The notes: a model not told the origin generated them from the letters alone. A stretch of DNA of 6,762 bases from Candidatus Woesearchaeota archaeon (GCA_013331125.1 DUGW01000178.1:213-6974); one strand, 5' to 3'. Shown: positions 1 through 5,814, numbered from the stretch's first letter. Made by a program: numbers and translations.

Positions 1-4
1 CTAG

Positions 5-142
5 CATCAGAAGCAGCAGGAGGCTGCCAAGGGCGCAGCAGGTGCCCAAGCCGAGGGGGCTTCCGCCTCAGATAGGGCTGATGACAAGGTTGTCGACGCT
101 GAGTTCGAGGAAGAGAAGAAGCCCAAGAAAGGCAAGAAATGA
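5..142 (+). CDS. dnaK: DnaK (Hsp70) chaperone, C-terminal end only
   Basis: This is the last 45 codons of a frame ending in TGA at 140-142. The translation has an Ala/Gln/Gly-rich linker followed by DDKVVDAEFEE, the conserved C-terminal signature of DnaK, and then a short basic extension (KKPKKGKK). DnaK is the cytoplasmic ATP-dependent Hsp70 that binds unfolded polypeptides and works with DnaJ and GrpE; a dnaJ gene lies 550 bases downstream, which supports the call. The substrate-binding and ATPase domains are outside the window. One oddity is that the same frame reads TAG at 2-4, so it is not open to the left edge; I therefore start the feature at 5. This could be an assembly-edge error, a real truncation or recoding. 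A run of six T (143-148) follows the stop and could be a weak terminator. Confidence 0.75.
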   Translation, partial: HQKQQEAAKGAAGAQAEGASASDRADDKVVDAEFEEEKKPKKGKK

Positions 143-174
143 TTTTTTGATCATTTATTTCATTTTGATGTTTC

Positions 175-690
175 ATGGATAAGCGGATTCCCACAGAATC
201 GGAATGTTTTGACCTCATGTCTGAGATCGGCTTAGCTCCTGCTGTGGTGCATCATTCGATCCTTGTGAGGAAGTTCGCTCTTCAGATTGCTGATGAGCTT
301 GCCAAGGTCGGTCACTCTGTTGACCGTGAGCTTGTCGCTGCCTCAGCCCTGTTGCATGACATCATGAAGATGTCTGCTGAGTTTGACCATGCCATTGAGG
401 GTGGTGAACTGCTCAAGAGGAGGGGTTTCCATCCTGTCGCTGAATTGGTCAGGAAGCATGCCCTTAACAACCTTGACAATCCGGACTTTGTCCCTAGGAC
501 CACCGAGGAGAAGCTCTTGATGTATGCTGATCTCCGTGTCTCTGGCGGCGGGGTCGTCTCGCTTGCTGAGCGTTTTGATTACATCAAGAGGCAGTACAAT
601 CCCAAGGACCCTGATAGGTTCAAGGGTTACCAGGATTTCGCTTACATGCTTGAGGATGAGTTCATCGAAAAGTTGGGTGATAGGATATAA
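175..690 (+). CDS. HD-domain metal-dependent phosphohydrolase
   Basis: The 171-residue protein is a compact single HD domain. Visible metal-ligand candidates are H26/H27, the H61-D62 pair in ALLHD, H72 followed by E75, H95 (RKHAL) and D119 (YADLR), spaced as in HDIG/YqeK-like phosphohydrolases. The family hydrolyses phosphoester bonds, often in nucleotides, in the cytoplasm; the substrate here cannot be read from sequence. No membrane segment or extra domain is present. The ATG at 175 is chosen because an in-frame TGA (166-168) lies just upstream. No clear Shine-Dalgarno or correctly placed TATA box precedes it, so it probably depends on dnaK transcription 32 bases upstream. Its TAA overlaps the dnaJ ATG by one base, which suggests translational coupling. 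Finding such a gene between dnaK and dnaJ is unusual. Confidence 0.88.
   Translation: MDKRIPTESECFDLMSEIGLAPAVVHHSILVRKFALQIADELAKVGHSVDRELVAASALLHDIMKMSAEFDHAIEGGELLKRRGFHPVAELVRKHALNNLDNPDFVPRTTEEKLLMYADLRVSGGGVVSLAERFDYIKRQYNPKDPDRFKGYQDFAYMLEDEFIEKLGDRI
676..681 (+). promoter_or_regulatory. Shine-Dalgarno site for dnaJ, inside the HD gene
   Basis: GGTGAT matches the archaeal 16S rRNA 3' tail consensus (GGAGGTGATC) and sits eight bases before the dnaJ ATG. Together with the TAATG overlap it supports re-initiation after the HD gene is translated. Confidence 0.65.
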
Positions 691-1823
691 TGGCAAAAGA
701 CTACTATGACATACTGGGCGTCCCTAAGACTGCCTCGAGGGATGACATCAAGAAGGCTTACAAGAGGCTTGCCAAGAAGTATCATCCTGACCTGAACAAG
801 GAGGATGGTGCTGCTGATAAGTTCAAGGAGCTCAATGAGGCTGCTGCTGTCTTGGGTGATGAGCAGAAGCGTGCGCATTATGATCAGTATGGTACTGCTG
901 AGTTCCCTGGTGGTTTCCAGGGCGGTGCCGGCGGTTTTGATTTCTCTGGTTTCGGCAATGAGTTCGATTTCGGTGATATATTCGAGTCTTTTTTCGGTGG
1001 TGGTCATTTCGGCGGTATGCGTGGCAGGCGTCGTGGTCCTCAGCGTGGTGCTGATATCCGTTATGATATGGAGGTCACTCTTGAGGAGGCTGTCGCTGGC
1101 GTGACCAAGCATATCACTGTCCCAAGGTTTGTCTCCTGCTCTAAGTGTGATGGTTCTGGTGCCAAGTCTAAGGATGCTGTCCAGACCTGTCCTGACTGTC
1201 GTGGTTCTGGTGCTGTAACTCAGACCCGCAGGACCCCTTTCGGTCTTTTCCAGACGACGACTACCTGTAGGCGTTGTGGCGGCCGTGGTCAGTACATCTC
1301 TGAGCTCTGTGACGTATGTGACGGTTCAGGCCGTGTGGAGGAGGAGAAGCGTATCAAGGTTGAGGTGCCTGCTGGTGTCGATTCTGGTACCACTCTGCGT
1401 CTTTCAGGCAGTGGTGAGGCTGGTGAGCGTGGTGCCCGTACCGGTGATCTTTTCATAGTTGTCCATGTCCAGCCTCATAAGGTCTTTGACCGTAAGGATA
1501 ATGATCTTTTCATCACTGTCCCTGTCTCTTTTGTCGGTGCTGTGCTTGGTGATACGATTGAGGTCCCTGTCGTCGGTGGCGAGGCCAAGCTGAAGATCCC
1601 TCCTGGCACTCAGTCCAATACTTTTTTCAAGATGAAGGGTAAAGGTGTACCTTTCCTGAATTCTTCCAGGGTCGGTGACCAGTTTGTCAAGGTCGTCGTG
1701 CATACTCCTGAGAATCTTAACTCTCTCCAGAAGAAGGCCTTGTCTGATTTTGCCAAGAAGATGGGTGATAAGATAACTCCTCAGAAGGGTTTCTTGGACC
1801 GCGTCAAGGAGAAGTTCTCTTGA
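690..1823 (+). CDS. dnaJ: DnaJ (Hsp40) co-chaperone, type I
   Basis: The 377-residue protein is of normal full length for a type I (class A) DnaJ. The J domain spans residues 1-66 with the HPD motif at 32-34, which stimulates the DnaK ATPase. A Gly/Phe-rich linker follows (about 68-115) and contains GDIF at 95-98. The zinc-finger domain has all four CxxCxGxG repeats, beginning at C150, C167, C193 and C207, so two zinc sites should form. The C-terminal substrate-binding beta domains run from about 218 to 340, with a dimerisation tail to 377. It delivers unfolded clients to DnaK in the cytoplasm. The start at 690 has a GGTGAT Shine-Dalgarno at 676-681, eight bases upstream, and overlaps the preceding stop as TAATG. 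The gene ends directly against the stop codon of a convergent gene. Codons strongly favour T endings (GGT, GCT, CGT). Confidence 0.98.
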   Translation: MAKDYYDILGVPKTASRDDIKKAYKRLAKKYHPDLNKEDGAADKFKELNEAAAVLGDEQKRAHYDQYGTAEFPGGFQGGAGGFDFSGFGNEFDFGDIFESFFGGGHFGGMRGRRRGPQRGADIRYDMEVTLEEAVAGVTKHITVPRFVSCSKCDGSGAKSKDAVQTCPDCRGSGAVTQTRRTPFGLFQTTTTCRRCGGRGQYISELCDVCDGSGRVEEEKRIKVEVPAGVDSGTTLRLSGSGEAGERGARTGDLFIVVHVQPHKVFDRKDNDLFITVPVSFVGAVLGDTIEVPVVGGEAKLKIPPGTQSNTFFKMKGKGVPFLNSSRVGDQFVKVVVHTPENLNSLQKKALSDFAKKMGDKITPQKGFLDRVKEKFS

Positions 1824-2663
1824 TTAGGCGCTCTGCTGTATCTGTGGCATGGGTATGTTCTTCCCTTCCATCTCTCCCAGGTAGTGTTCCCAGCTCCACC
1901 ATGTGCCTTTTTCCCCTTTCACTGTGAATTCGAATGGTGGTTCTATCTCTCCTGCTCTTGTTGCGTCTATCATCATGTCTTTGAATTCGACTGTCCTTTT
2001 TTCCTGTCCTTCTCCTATCTCGAACCTTATTGGGTATCCCCAGTATTCCTGTACCCATACCTTTCCTGGTTTTCCGTCATATCTTATGCTGAACACCTTT
2101 GTGTAGTCGTTTCCTAGCATCTCTTCTCCTGTCAGTTCTGCGTCTGCGGCTTTTGTCAGCATCTCGTACGGGTCCAGGGCGTAATACTTCTCGTAGTCTG
2201 TCTTCTCCAGCTCTTTGTCTGGTTCGTCGCATTCTCCGCATCTTGTCAGTGCGGTCTTTGTACTCCTGTCCATGTATACCCAGTTGTATTCTTCTCCTGT
2301 CGGGTATGTCCTGGTCTCTGGCAGCACTACCTTGATGAATCTCTGTTTGAAGTAATAACCATACTCTTCATCCATATCTGTGTCTGATAATGTGTATTTG
2401 TATGATTCTATCTTTGATGCCCTTCTCACCAGCTCCTTGAATTCTGTTATGTCTGTCTGTTGCCCTCTCTTATCTAAAAGTTCTCTTGGCGCGTCCGGGT
2501 CTTCTTGTGCCTTTGGAGGGGCTATATCTCCTGTGTCTTCCAGGGTTTCTGTGCCTTTCTCTTCACTCTTAGGGGCCGATTTGCACCCTGTGAGGCTGAC
2601 TACCAGCATTGTCATGATTAGTACTGCCATTATTATATATAGTGTCTTTCTCATTTTCATCAT
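1824..2663 (-). CDS. Secreted lipoprotein, possible LolA-like fold
   Basis: The 279-residue protein starts with a basic n-region, a hydrophobic helix (residues 8-24) and the lipobox LTGC with C27, so it is probably exported and lipid-anchored on the outer face of the cytoplasmic membrane. An acidic, Pro-containing linker (about 30-70) separates the anchor from a soluble domain. The domain shows alternating aromatic strands (ESYKYTLS, VWVQEYWGYPIRFEI, VEFKDMMIDA) ending near a PPFEF segment; this pattern resembles LolA/RseB-like half-barrels that hold lipid or peptide ligands, but that is a weak inference. A CGEC pair at 142-145 could form a disulfide or bind metal. The first ATG is preferred because a TATA-like box is centred 27 bases upstream, giving a leaderless mRNA; M2 or M4 are alternatives. 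The gene converges on dnaJ with no intergenic base. Codons are A-ending, unlike dnaJ. Confidence 0.85.
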   Translation of the reverse strand: MMKMRKTLYIIMAVLIMTMLVVSLTGCKSAPKSEEKGTETLEDTGDIAPPKAQEDPDAPRELLDKRGQQTDITEFKELVRRASKIESYKYTLSDTDMDEEYGYYFKQRFIKVVLPETRTYPTGEEYNWVYMDRSTKTALTRCGECDEPDKELEKTDYEKYYALDPYEMLTKAADAELTGEEMLGNDYTKVFSIRYDGKPGKVWVQEYWGYPIRFEIGEGQEKRTVEFKDMMIDATRAGEIEPPFEFTVKGEKGTWWSWEHYLGEMEGKNIPMPQIQQSA

Positions 2664-2684
2664 CCTGGTTCAGATTTCAGTGGG

Positions 2685-2696
2685 TATATTAATATT
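2685..2696 (-). promoter_or_regulatory. TATA-box promoter of the 1824-2663 lipoprotein gene
   Basis: On the minus strand the site reads AATATTAATATA. Its centre (about 2690) is 27 bases from the first base of the ATG at 2663, the usual archaeal distance between TATA centre and transcription start. The inferred mRNA would begin at or next to the ATG, so it would be leaderless. Confidence 0.55.
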
Positions 2697-2706
2697 TTTT
2701 GTCAAA

Positions 2707-2874
2707 ACAGCTCTGTCCCAAGTCGTGGTCAGCGCCATTTGTGAGCTCTTAATAGAATTATACTCGAGGTCGAGCTGGGGGTCGCCCCCTACGGGGAAGC
2801 CGACCTTTCTGATACGATCAGCGACAGAGCGAACCTGGCGCTGACCCACGAAGTGAGATTTGGGACAGAGCTGT
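2707..2874. ncRNA. Inverted-repeat-bounded structured element, candidate non-coding RNA (strand uncertain)
   Basis: The outer arms are 15 bp and perfect: 2707-2721 (ACAGCTCTGTCCCAA) against 2860-2874. A second arm follows: 2723-2737 (TCGTGGTCAGCGCCA) against 2836-2851, fully paired apart from one bulged base. A 1-by-8 internal loop separates the two stems. The enclosed 98 bases hold a hairpin GGTCG (2780-2784)/CGACC (2801-2805) capped by a C(TACG)G loop, a 5-bp hairpin at 2809-2821, and a 4-bp hairpin CTCG-AGGT-CGAG at 2763-2774. It lies between two divergent genes and is not coding. A minus-strand transcript fits best: the TATA-like box at 2904-2913 would start it near 2881, seven bases outside the arm. 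The UNCG-type loop would instead favour the plus strand. I found no RNase P, SRP or tRNA signature. A small non-autonomous mobile element is an alternative. Confidence 0.4.
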
Positions 2875-2903
2875 CAAGAACCTTTTAGCTCTTTCTCTGC
2901 ACG

Positions 2904-2913
2904 TTTTAAATAT
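2904..2913 (+). promoter_or_regulatory. TATA-box promoter of the exonuclease gene, possibly bidirectional
   Basis: TTTTAAATAT is centred about 27 bases before the ATG at 2935, predicting a leaderless mRNA and fixing the start codon. The box is nearly symmetric (ATATTTAAAA on the other strand), and a minus-strand start would fall near 2881, at the edge of the inverted-repeat element. Confidence 0.6.
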
Positions 2914-2934
2914 CCCTTTCCATTTTTTGCCTGC

Positions 2935-3693
2935 ATGATCCGCAACTCCTTCATCTTCCTTGAGCGTGTAGGCCCTTCTTTGGAGCAGAATATCTGGTCT
3001 CAGGGCATCTCTGACTGGTCTTCTTTCATATCTGCCCCCCGTATCCGCGGGCTTTCTCCTGTCCGTAAGGATTATTTCTCCAGGCAGCTTGCCAAGGCCC
3101 GCAGGTCTGTTTTTGATTATGATTCCTCTTTCTTCACCGATTGTCTGCCTTCTTCTGAGGTCTGGCGTCTCTATGATCATTTCCGCGATGATTGTCTTTT
3201 CCTTGATATCGAGACCACTGGTTACTATGGTGACATCTCTGTTATCACTGTCTTTGATGGTGATTCATCCCATACTCTTGTCAAGCATCATTCTTTGCAC
3301 AGGCATAATCTCAAGCGTGTCTTCTCGCATGCCAAGCTTCTTGTCTCTTTCAATGGCATCTCTTTTGATGTCCCTGTGTTGAGGCGTGCTTTCAGGGATG
3401 TCATCCCTCCTGTCCCTCATCTTGATCTGCGTTTCCCTCTTGCTAGGCTTGGTTTCACTGGAGGTCTGAAGAGTATCGAGCGTGATCTTGGTATCAGCCG
3501 CTGCGCTTCTGTTGATGGTGTCTCTGGTGAGGATGCTGTCGCTCTCTGGCATGATTATCGCATGACTGGTGATGAAGACTCTCTTTCCAGGCTTGTGAAG
3601 TACAATGAGGAGGATGTGATCAATCTCAAGCCCATCGCTGATTTCGTCTACAGGCGCATGAGTTCTGATATGAAGTCGGCTCTCGGCATCTGA
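2935..3693 (+). CDS. RNase H-like DEDDy 3'-5' exonuclease (YprB/RNase_H_2 type)
   Basis: The 252-residue protein has a short N-terminal region (1-80, with the LEQNIWSQGI stretch typical of this family) and an RNase H-fold exonuclease domain (about 86-240). The catalytic acidic set is visible: D91 and E93 in FLDIETTG (motif I), D145 in SFNGISFD (motif II), and D227 with Y223 in YNEED (motif III, the Tyr marking the DEDDy type). HLDLR (162-166) and GLKSIERDLGI (177-187) are further family hallmarks. The expected activity is two-metal-ion hydrolysis of nucleic acid from the 3' end; whether the substrate is DNA or RNA is unknown. A longer reading from a TTG at 2860 is rejected because it would run through the inverted-repeat element and ignore the TATA box that points to 2935. 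The gene appears to be a single-gene unit. Confidence 0.9.
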   Translation: MIRNSFIFLERVGPSLEQNIWSQGISDWSSFISAPRIRGLSPVRKDYFSRQLAKARRSVFDYDSSFFTDCLPSSEVWRLYDHFRDDCLFLDIETTGYYGDISVITVFDGDSSHTLVKHHSLHRHNLKRVFSHAKLLVSFNGISFDVPVLRRAFRDVIPPVPHLDLRFPLARLGFTGGLKSIERDLGISRCASVDGVSGEDAVALWHDYRMTGDEDSLSRLVKYNEEDVINLKPIADFVYRRMSSDMKSALGI

Positions 3694-4050
3694 TCTCTTT
3701 GTTTCTCTTCTGTTTTTCTCGTCGGAGTTTCATACTTGATCACTGTTTCTCAGGATTTTTGTCTTGTTATCATGTTTTTCTGTCTTGTTCTGATGTTTTC
3801 TGTCTTGCTCCGGTGTTTTTTACTTTCATCAGGTGATGATTTGATTTTTCTTGTTTTTTCATTTTTTGCTTGTTTTTCGCGGATTTTTTCTTTCTCTTGT
3901 GATTTTTTTCGCTTTGCTTGATTTTTTCTCATCATCTTTGTTTTCTCGTCGAGAAAAATGAAGATTTTTCAGCAGCATTTTCTGTTTCTGTTCAAGATTC
4001 TTTCTTCTCTGTCGGATTTTTTTCTTCACACGACGAAAAAAAGCAAAACA
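3694..4050. other. T-rich gene-free tract with tandem repeats and terminator-like hairpins
   Basis: This stretch has no credible gene. The plus strand is overwhelmingly T-rich with many runs of five to seven T, the kind of signal that ends archaeal transcription, so it probably terminates the exonuclease mRNA (T5 at 3713-3717 is the first good candidate). It contains degenerate tandem repeats of about 20 bp (3756-3835), a 7-bp hairpin TTTTCTC-GTC-GAGAAAA (3941-3957), and an inverted T7C/GA7 pair (4017-4024 with 4035-4042) directly before the next promoter. Lys-rich open frames on the minus strand are by-products of the composition. Confidence 0.6.
3756..3835 (+). repeat. Degenerate tandem repeat, four units of 19-21 bp
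   Basis: Units lie at 3756-3774, 3775-3795, 3796-3815 and 3816-3835. The first three share a T-run followed by TGTCTTG (GTCTTG in the first) and end in ATG, ATG and GTG; the fourth is diverged but keeps the T-run and ends in GGTG. Function is unknown; it may simply have arisen by slippage in T-rich sequence. Confidence 0.5.
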
Positions 4051-4058
4051 TTTATAAA
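4051..4058 (+). promoter_or_regulatory. TATA-box promoter of the Lys-repeat protein gene
   Basis: TTTATAAA is a near-consensus archaeal TATA box with an A-rich upstream element. The transcription start is expected near 4081, giving a leader of about 40 bases. That leader opens with a hairpin, AGCGTC-TATA-GGCGCT (4084-4099), six pairs including one G-U, just upstream of the Shine-Dalgarno. Confidence 0.65.
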
Positions 4059-4110
4059 GAATAATCTCCATAATTAGTGTTTAAGCGTCTATAGGCGCTG
4101 AATTCAAATG

Positions 4111-4116
4111 AGGTGA
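4111..4116 (+). promoter_or_regulatory. Shine-Dalgarno site deciding a TTG start
   Basis: AGGTGA lies five bases before TTG at 4122-4124, the usual spacing. It overlaps the GTG at 4113 that would otherwise be the first start codon, so TTG is the better start. The site is also the end of a two-codon frame ATG-AGG-TGA (4108-4116). Confidence 0.65.
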
Positions 4117-4121
4117 GCGTT

Positions 4122-4322
4122 TTGGCAGCAAAGAAAAAGAAAGCAGTCAAGAAGAAAGCACCTGCTAAGAAGAAAGCAGTGAAGAAGAAGGCAGCCAAGA
4201 AGAAAGCACCAGCTAAGAAGAAAGTGGTGAAGAAAAAGGCAGTGAAGAAGAAGGCAGCCAAGAAGAAAGCACCTGCTAAGAAGAAGAAAGCAGTGAAGAA
4301 GAAGGCAAAGAAGAAGAGATAA
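4122..4322 (+). CDS. Lys-repeat, histone-H1-tail-like basic protein
   Basis: From the TTG at 4122 the product is 66 residues, of which 38 are Lys and one Arg; the remainder is Ala, Val, Pro and the initiator Met. There are no acidic residues. It consists of xxKKK pentads (AVKKK, AAKKK) and APAKKK hexads, with a roughly 16-residue period (AVKKKAAKKKAPAKKK) that recurs. Such tails occur in eukaryotic histone H1, in bacterial Hc1/Hc2-like proteins and in HU extensions, where they bind and compact DNA through charge. Here there is no globular domain, so the protein is probably intrinsically disordered and binds nucleic acid; RNA or ribosome binding is equally possible. It has its own strong TATA box, a structured leader, a Shine-Dalgarno and terminator-like sequence after the stop, which argues for a real expressed gene. 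Starting at GTG 4113 would add three residues. Confidence 0.8.
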   Translation: MAAKKKKAVKKKAPAKKKAVKKKAAKKKAPAKKKVVKKKAVKKKAAKKKAPAKKKKAVKKKAKKKR

Positions 4323-4327
4323 GCAGG

Positions 4328-4386
4328 TTTTTTTTGATGTGTGAAGGCCTGATCCCCCTGAAGGTTTCAGGTCTTTCTTTTCTTTA
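4328..4386 (+). terminator. Terminator region after the Lys-repeat gene
   Basis: Eight T (4328-4335) begin five bases after the stop codon. A perfect 6-bp hairpin CCTGAA-GGT-TTCAGG (4357-4371) follows, running into the pyrimidine tract TCTTTCTTTTCTTT. Either the first T-run (archaeal poly-T type) or the hairpin plus tract could end transcription before it enters the opposing endoQ gene. Confidence 0.6.
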
Positions 4387-4427
4387 ATGGTTCTCGTTCT
4401 TGTTATCGATCAGTTAAGATTAGTTAT

Positions 4428-5783
4428 CTAGAAGTCCATCAGGCCTTTCTGTGCCTTGTCTTTGAGCTGTTTTTCCTTGTTTTTTGGTGTTTTAGGCCCT
4501 TTTTGCCCCTCTTTCTCTGTCTTTTCTCTCTCTTTCGGCATCGGTCCTGTGCCCAGCTCTCTCTGCTCTCCTTCGTATTCCCTCTCTTCTTCGCTGAACA
4601 ATGGTTGTCCGTACACCCCGTCGAATCCTGGCTTGACTGTGATCTTGCCTTCTCTGTTCCTGAGTATGGCATCTGCCATCTTTGTTGTCGTCACTCCTTG
4701 CAGTTCTTCTGGTGTCCTTTCCAGCAGCACTTCCATCTCTGTTCCTAGTCTGAGTATCTTGTTGTATTCGTCCCATATCCCTTTTGTCGCGATTCCTTTT
4801 CCGAATACGTGCTGCAGCAGTTCGCTCAGCGGCAGTAGTCTGTAGAACTTCTTTGCGTCTGCTGGTCTGTATCCTTCTGGTCTGTCTGCCAGCTCTTCCA
4901 CCCTGTGCTCCACTCCTATTGTCACAAGTGACCCGCATTTTGGGCATCTGTTCCCTGCTGCGGATGATTCTTGCGGGCTCATGCATACATTGCAGTTCCT
5001 GTGTCCGTCATAGTGGTATTTTCCGTATGCTGGGTCGACTTCCACTGTCCCTGTCAGTCCTTCTCCTGTCCTTATCGCCTTGATGATGTCTTTGTACCTT
5101 AGCTCGCACTCGAATATCGTCGCCTCTCTTCCTATCCTCCATGGCCAGAAGCTGTGCAGGTCTGAGAAGCTGACTAGGTTGAATTTGTCGAGGAAGCTGC
5201 ATCTCCAGTTCATCGGCGGGTCGCTTGACAGTCCTGTCTCGACTGCGTGTATGTGTCTTGTCTGGTCTTCGAAGCATTCGTCCATGTTCTTGAACTGGTT
5301 GTAGTCTCCCATCACTGAGAAGTGTGGTGTCCATATGTGTGCGGGTATGACCTCGACATCAGCGCTTACTTTTCTCATCATCTCTACGAAGTCTGGACAT
5401 GGTATCTTGAATATCGGTCTTCCGTCATAGTCCACCCTTCCATGCTTCTTGAGTTCTTCTGTTATCTGTTCTGCTGTTTCTATGCTTGGTGCCAGCACTA
5501 CATTGTGCACTCTTCTTCCTTTGCCTTTGGAGCTGTAGATCAGGCTTATCTCTGTCTGCAGCATGAATGGGAATCCTGTCTTTGTCCTGTAGATGCCTTC
5601 TCCGCTCTCATCTGAGAGTTTTGCTTTGAGCTCTTCTATCCATTTTGGATGTGTGAAGTCTCCTGTCCCCAGCAGTCCCATCCCTTTCATCCTTGCGTAT
5701 CTCTCCAGGTTGTCTATGTCCAGCGCAGTGCTGCAGCCGCGGGAATGCTTGGAATGTATGTGTAGGTCTGCTATTATTGTCAT
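4428..5783 (-). CDS. Endonuclease Q (PHP-domain DNA repair nuclease for deaminated bases)
   Basis: The 451-residue protein has a PHP phosphoesterase domain (about 1-240) with the metal-ligand candidates D6, H8, H10 (DLHIH), H13, D42/H45, E78, H93, H149/H154 and D208/H210 (SFSDLH). A zinc-finger insertion (C264, C267, C280, C283) and a C-terminal domain (about 290-395) follow, the arrangement of archaeal EndoQ. The known Pyrococcus enzyme nicks DNA on the 5' side of uracil, hypoxanthine, xanthine and abasic sites. Beyond residue 395 there is a charged Lys/Glu-rich tail ending in QKGLMDF, which fits the start of a PCNA-interacting (PIP) box. The ATG at 5783 is supported by a TATA box centred 27 bases upstream (leaderless). 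The stop is TAG, with TGA in frame six codons later. Codons are A-ending. It stands alone, convergent with the Lys-repeat gene and divergent from a lipoprotein gene. Confidence 0.92.
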   Translation of the reverse strand: MTIIADLHIHSKHSRGCSTALDIDNLERYARMKGMGLLGTGDFTHPKWIEELKAKLSDESGEGIYRTKTGFPFMLQTEISLIYSSKGKGRRVHNVVLAPSIETAEQITEELKKHGRVDYDGRPIFKIPCPDFVEMMRKVSADVEVIPAHIWTPHFSVMGDYNQFKNMDECFEDQTRHIHAVETGLSSDPPMNWRCSFLDKFNLVSFSDLHSFWPWRIGREATIFECELRYKDIIKAIRTGEGLTGTVEVDPAYGKYHYDGHRNCNVCMSPQESSAAGNRCPKCGSLVTIGVEHRVEELADRPEGYRPADAKKFYRLLPLSELLQHVFGKGIATKGIWDEYNKILRLGTEMEVLLERTPEELQGVTTTKMADAILRNREGKITVKPGFDGVYGQPLFSEEEREYEGEQRELGTGPMPKEREKTEKEGQKGPKTPKNKEKQLKDKAQKGLMDF

Positions 5784-5805
5784 GTCTGTATTGTCCTCTG
5801 CGGCA

Positions 5806-5814
5806 TTTATATTA
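5806..5814 (-). promoter_or_regulatory. TATA-box promoter of endoQ
   Basis: On the minus strand the site reads TAATATAAA. Its centre (5810) is 27 bases from the ATG at 5783, again predicting a leaderless transcript. It sits back to back with the divergent promoter at 5850. Confidence 0.6.

Noticed and set aside
642..1112. 156-codon frame antisense to dnaJ
   Set aside because: It is a shadow of the dnaJ frame, rich in Thr, Leu and Ile with no motif, while dnaJ itself is unambiguous.
2707..2874. RNase P RNA, SRP RNA or tRNA identity for the structured element
   Set aside because: I looked on both strands for the conserved GAAAGUCC and ACAGAA blocks of RNase P, the GGAA/AGCAG helix 8 of SRP RNA and a tRNA T-arm, and found none convincing.
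2860..2934. N-terminal extension of the exonuclease from a TTG start
   Set aside because: The extension runs through the end of the inverted-repeat element and the TATA box, and its 25 residues do not look like the family. ATG 2935 has the promoter at the right distance.
2818..3180. 120-codon minus-strand frame starting within the exonuclease gene
   Set aside because: It is antisense to a clear exonuclease domain and has no recognisable domain or promoter.
3756..3835. CRISPR array
   Set aside because: The units are contiguous, degenerate and about 20 bp, with no spacers between them and no cas gene nearby.
3750..4071. Two Lys/Arg-rich open frames on the minus strand
   Set aside because: They overlap each other in the T-rich tract, show no domain, and their composition follows from poly-A codons. 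I saw no good promoter or ribosome site.
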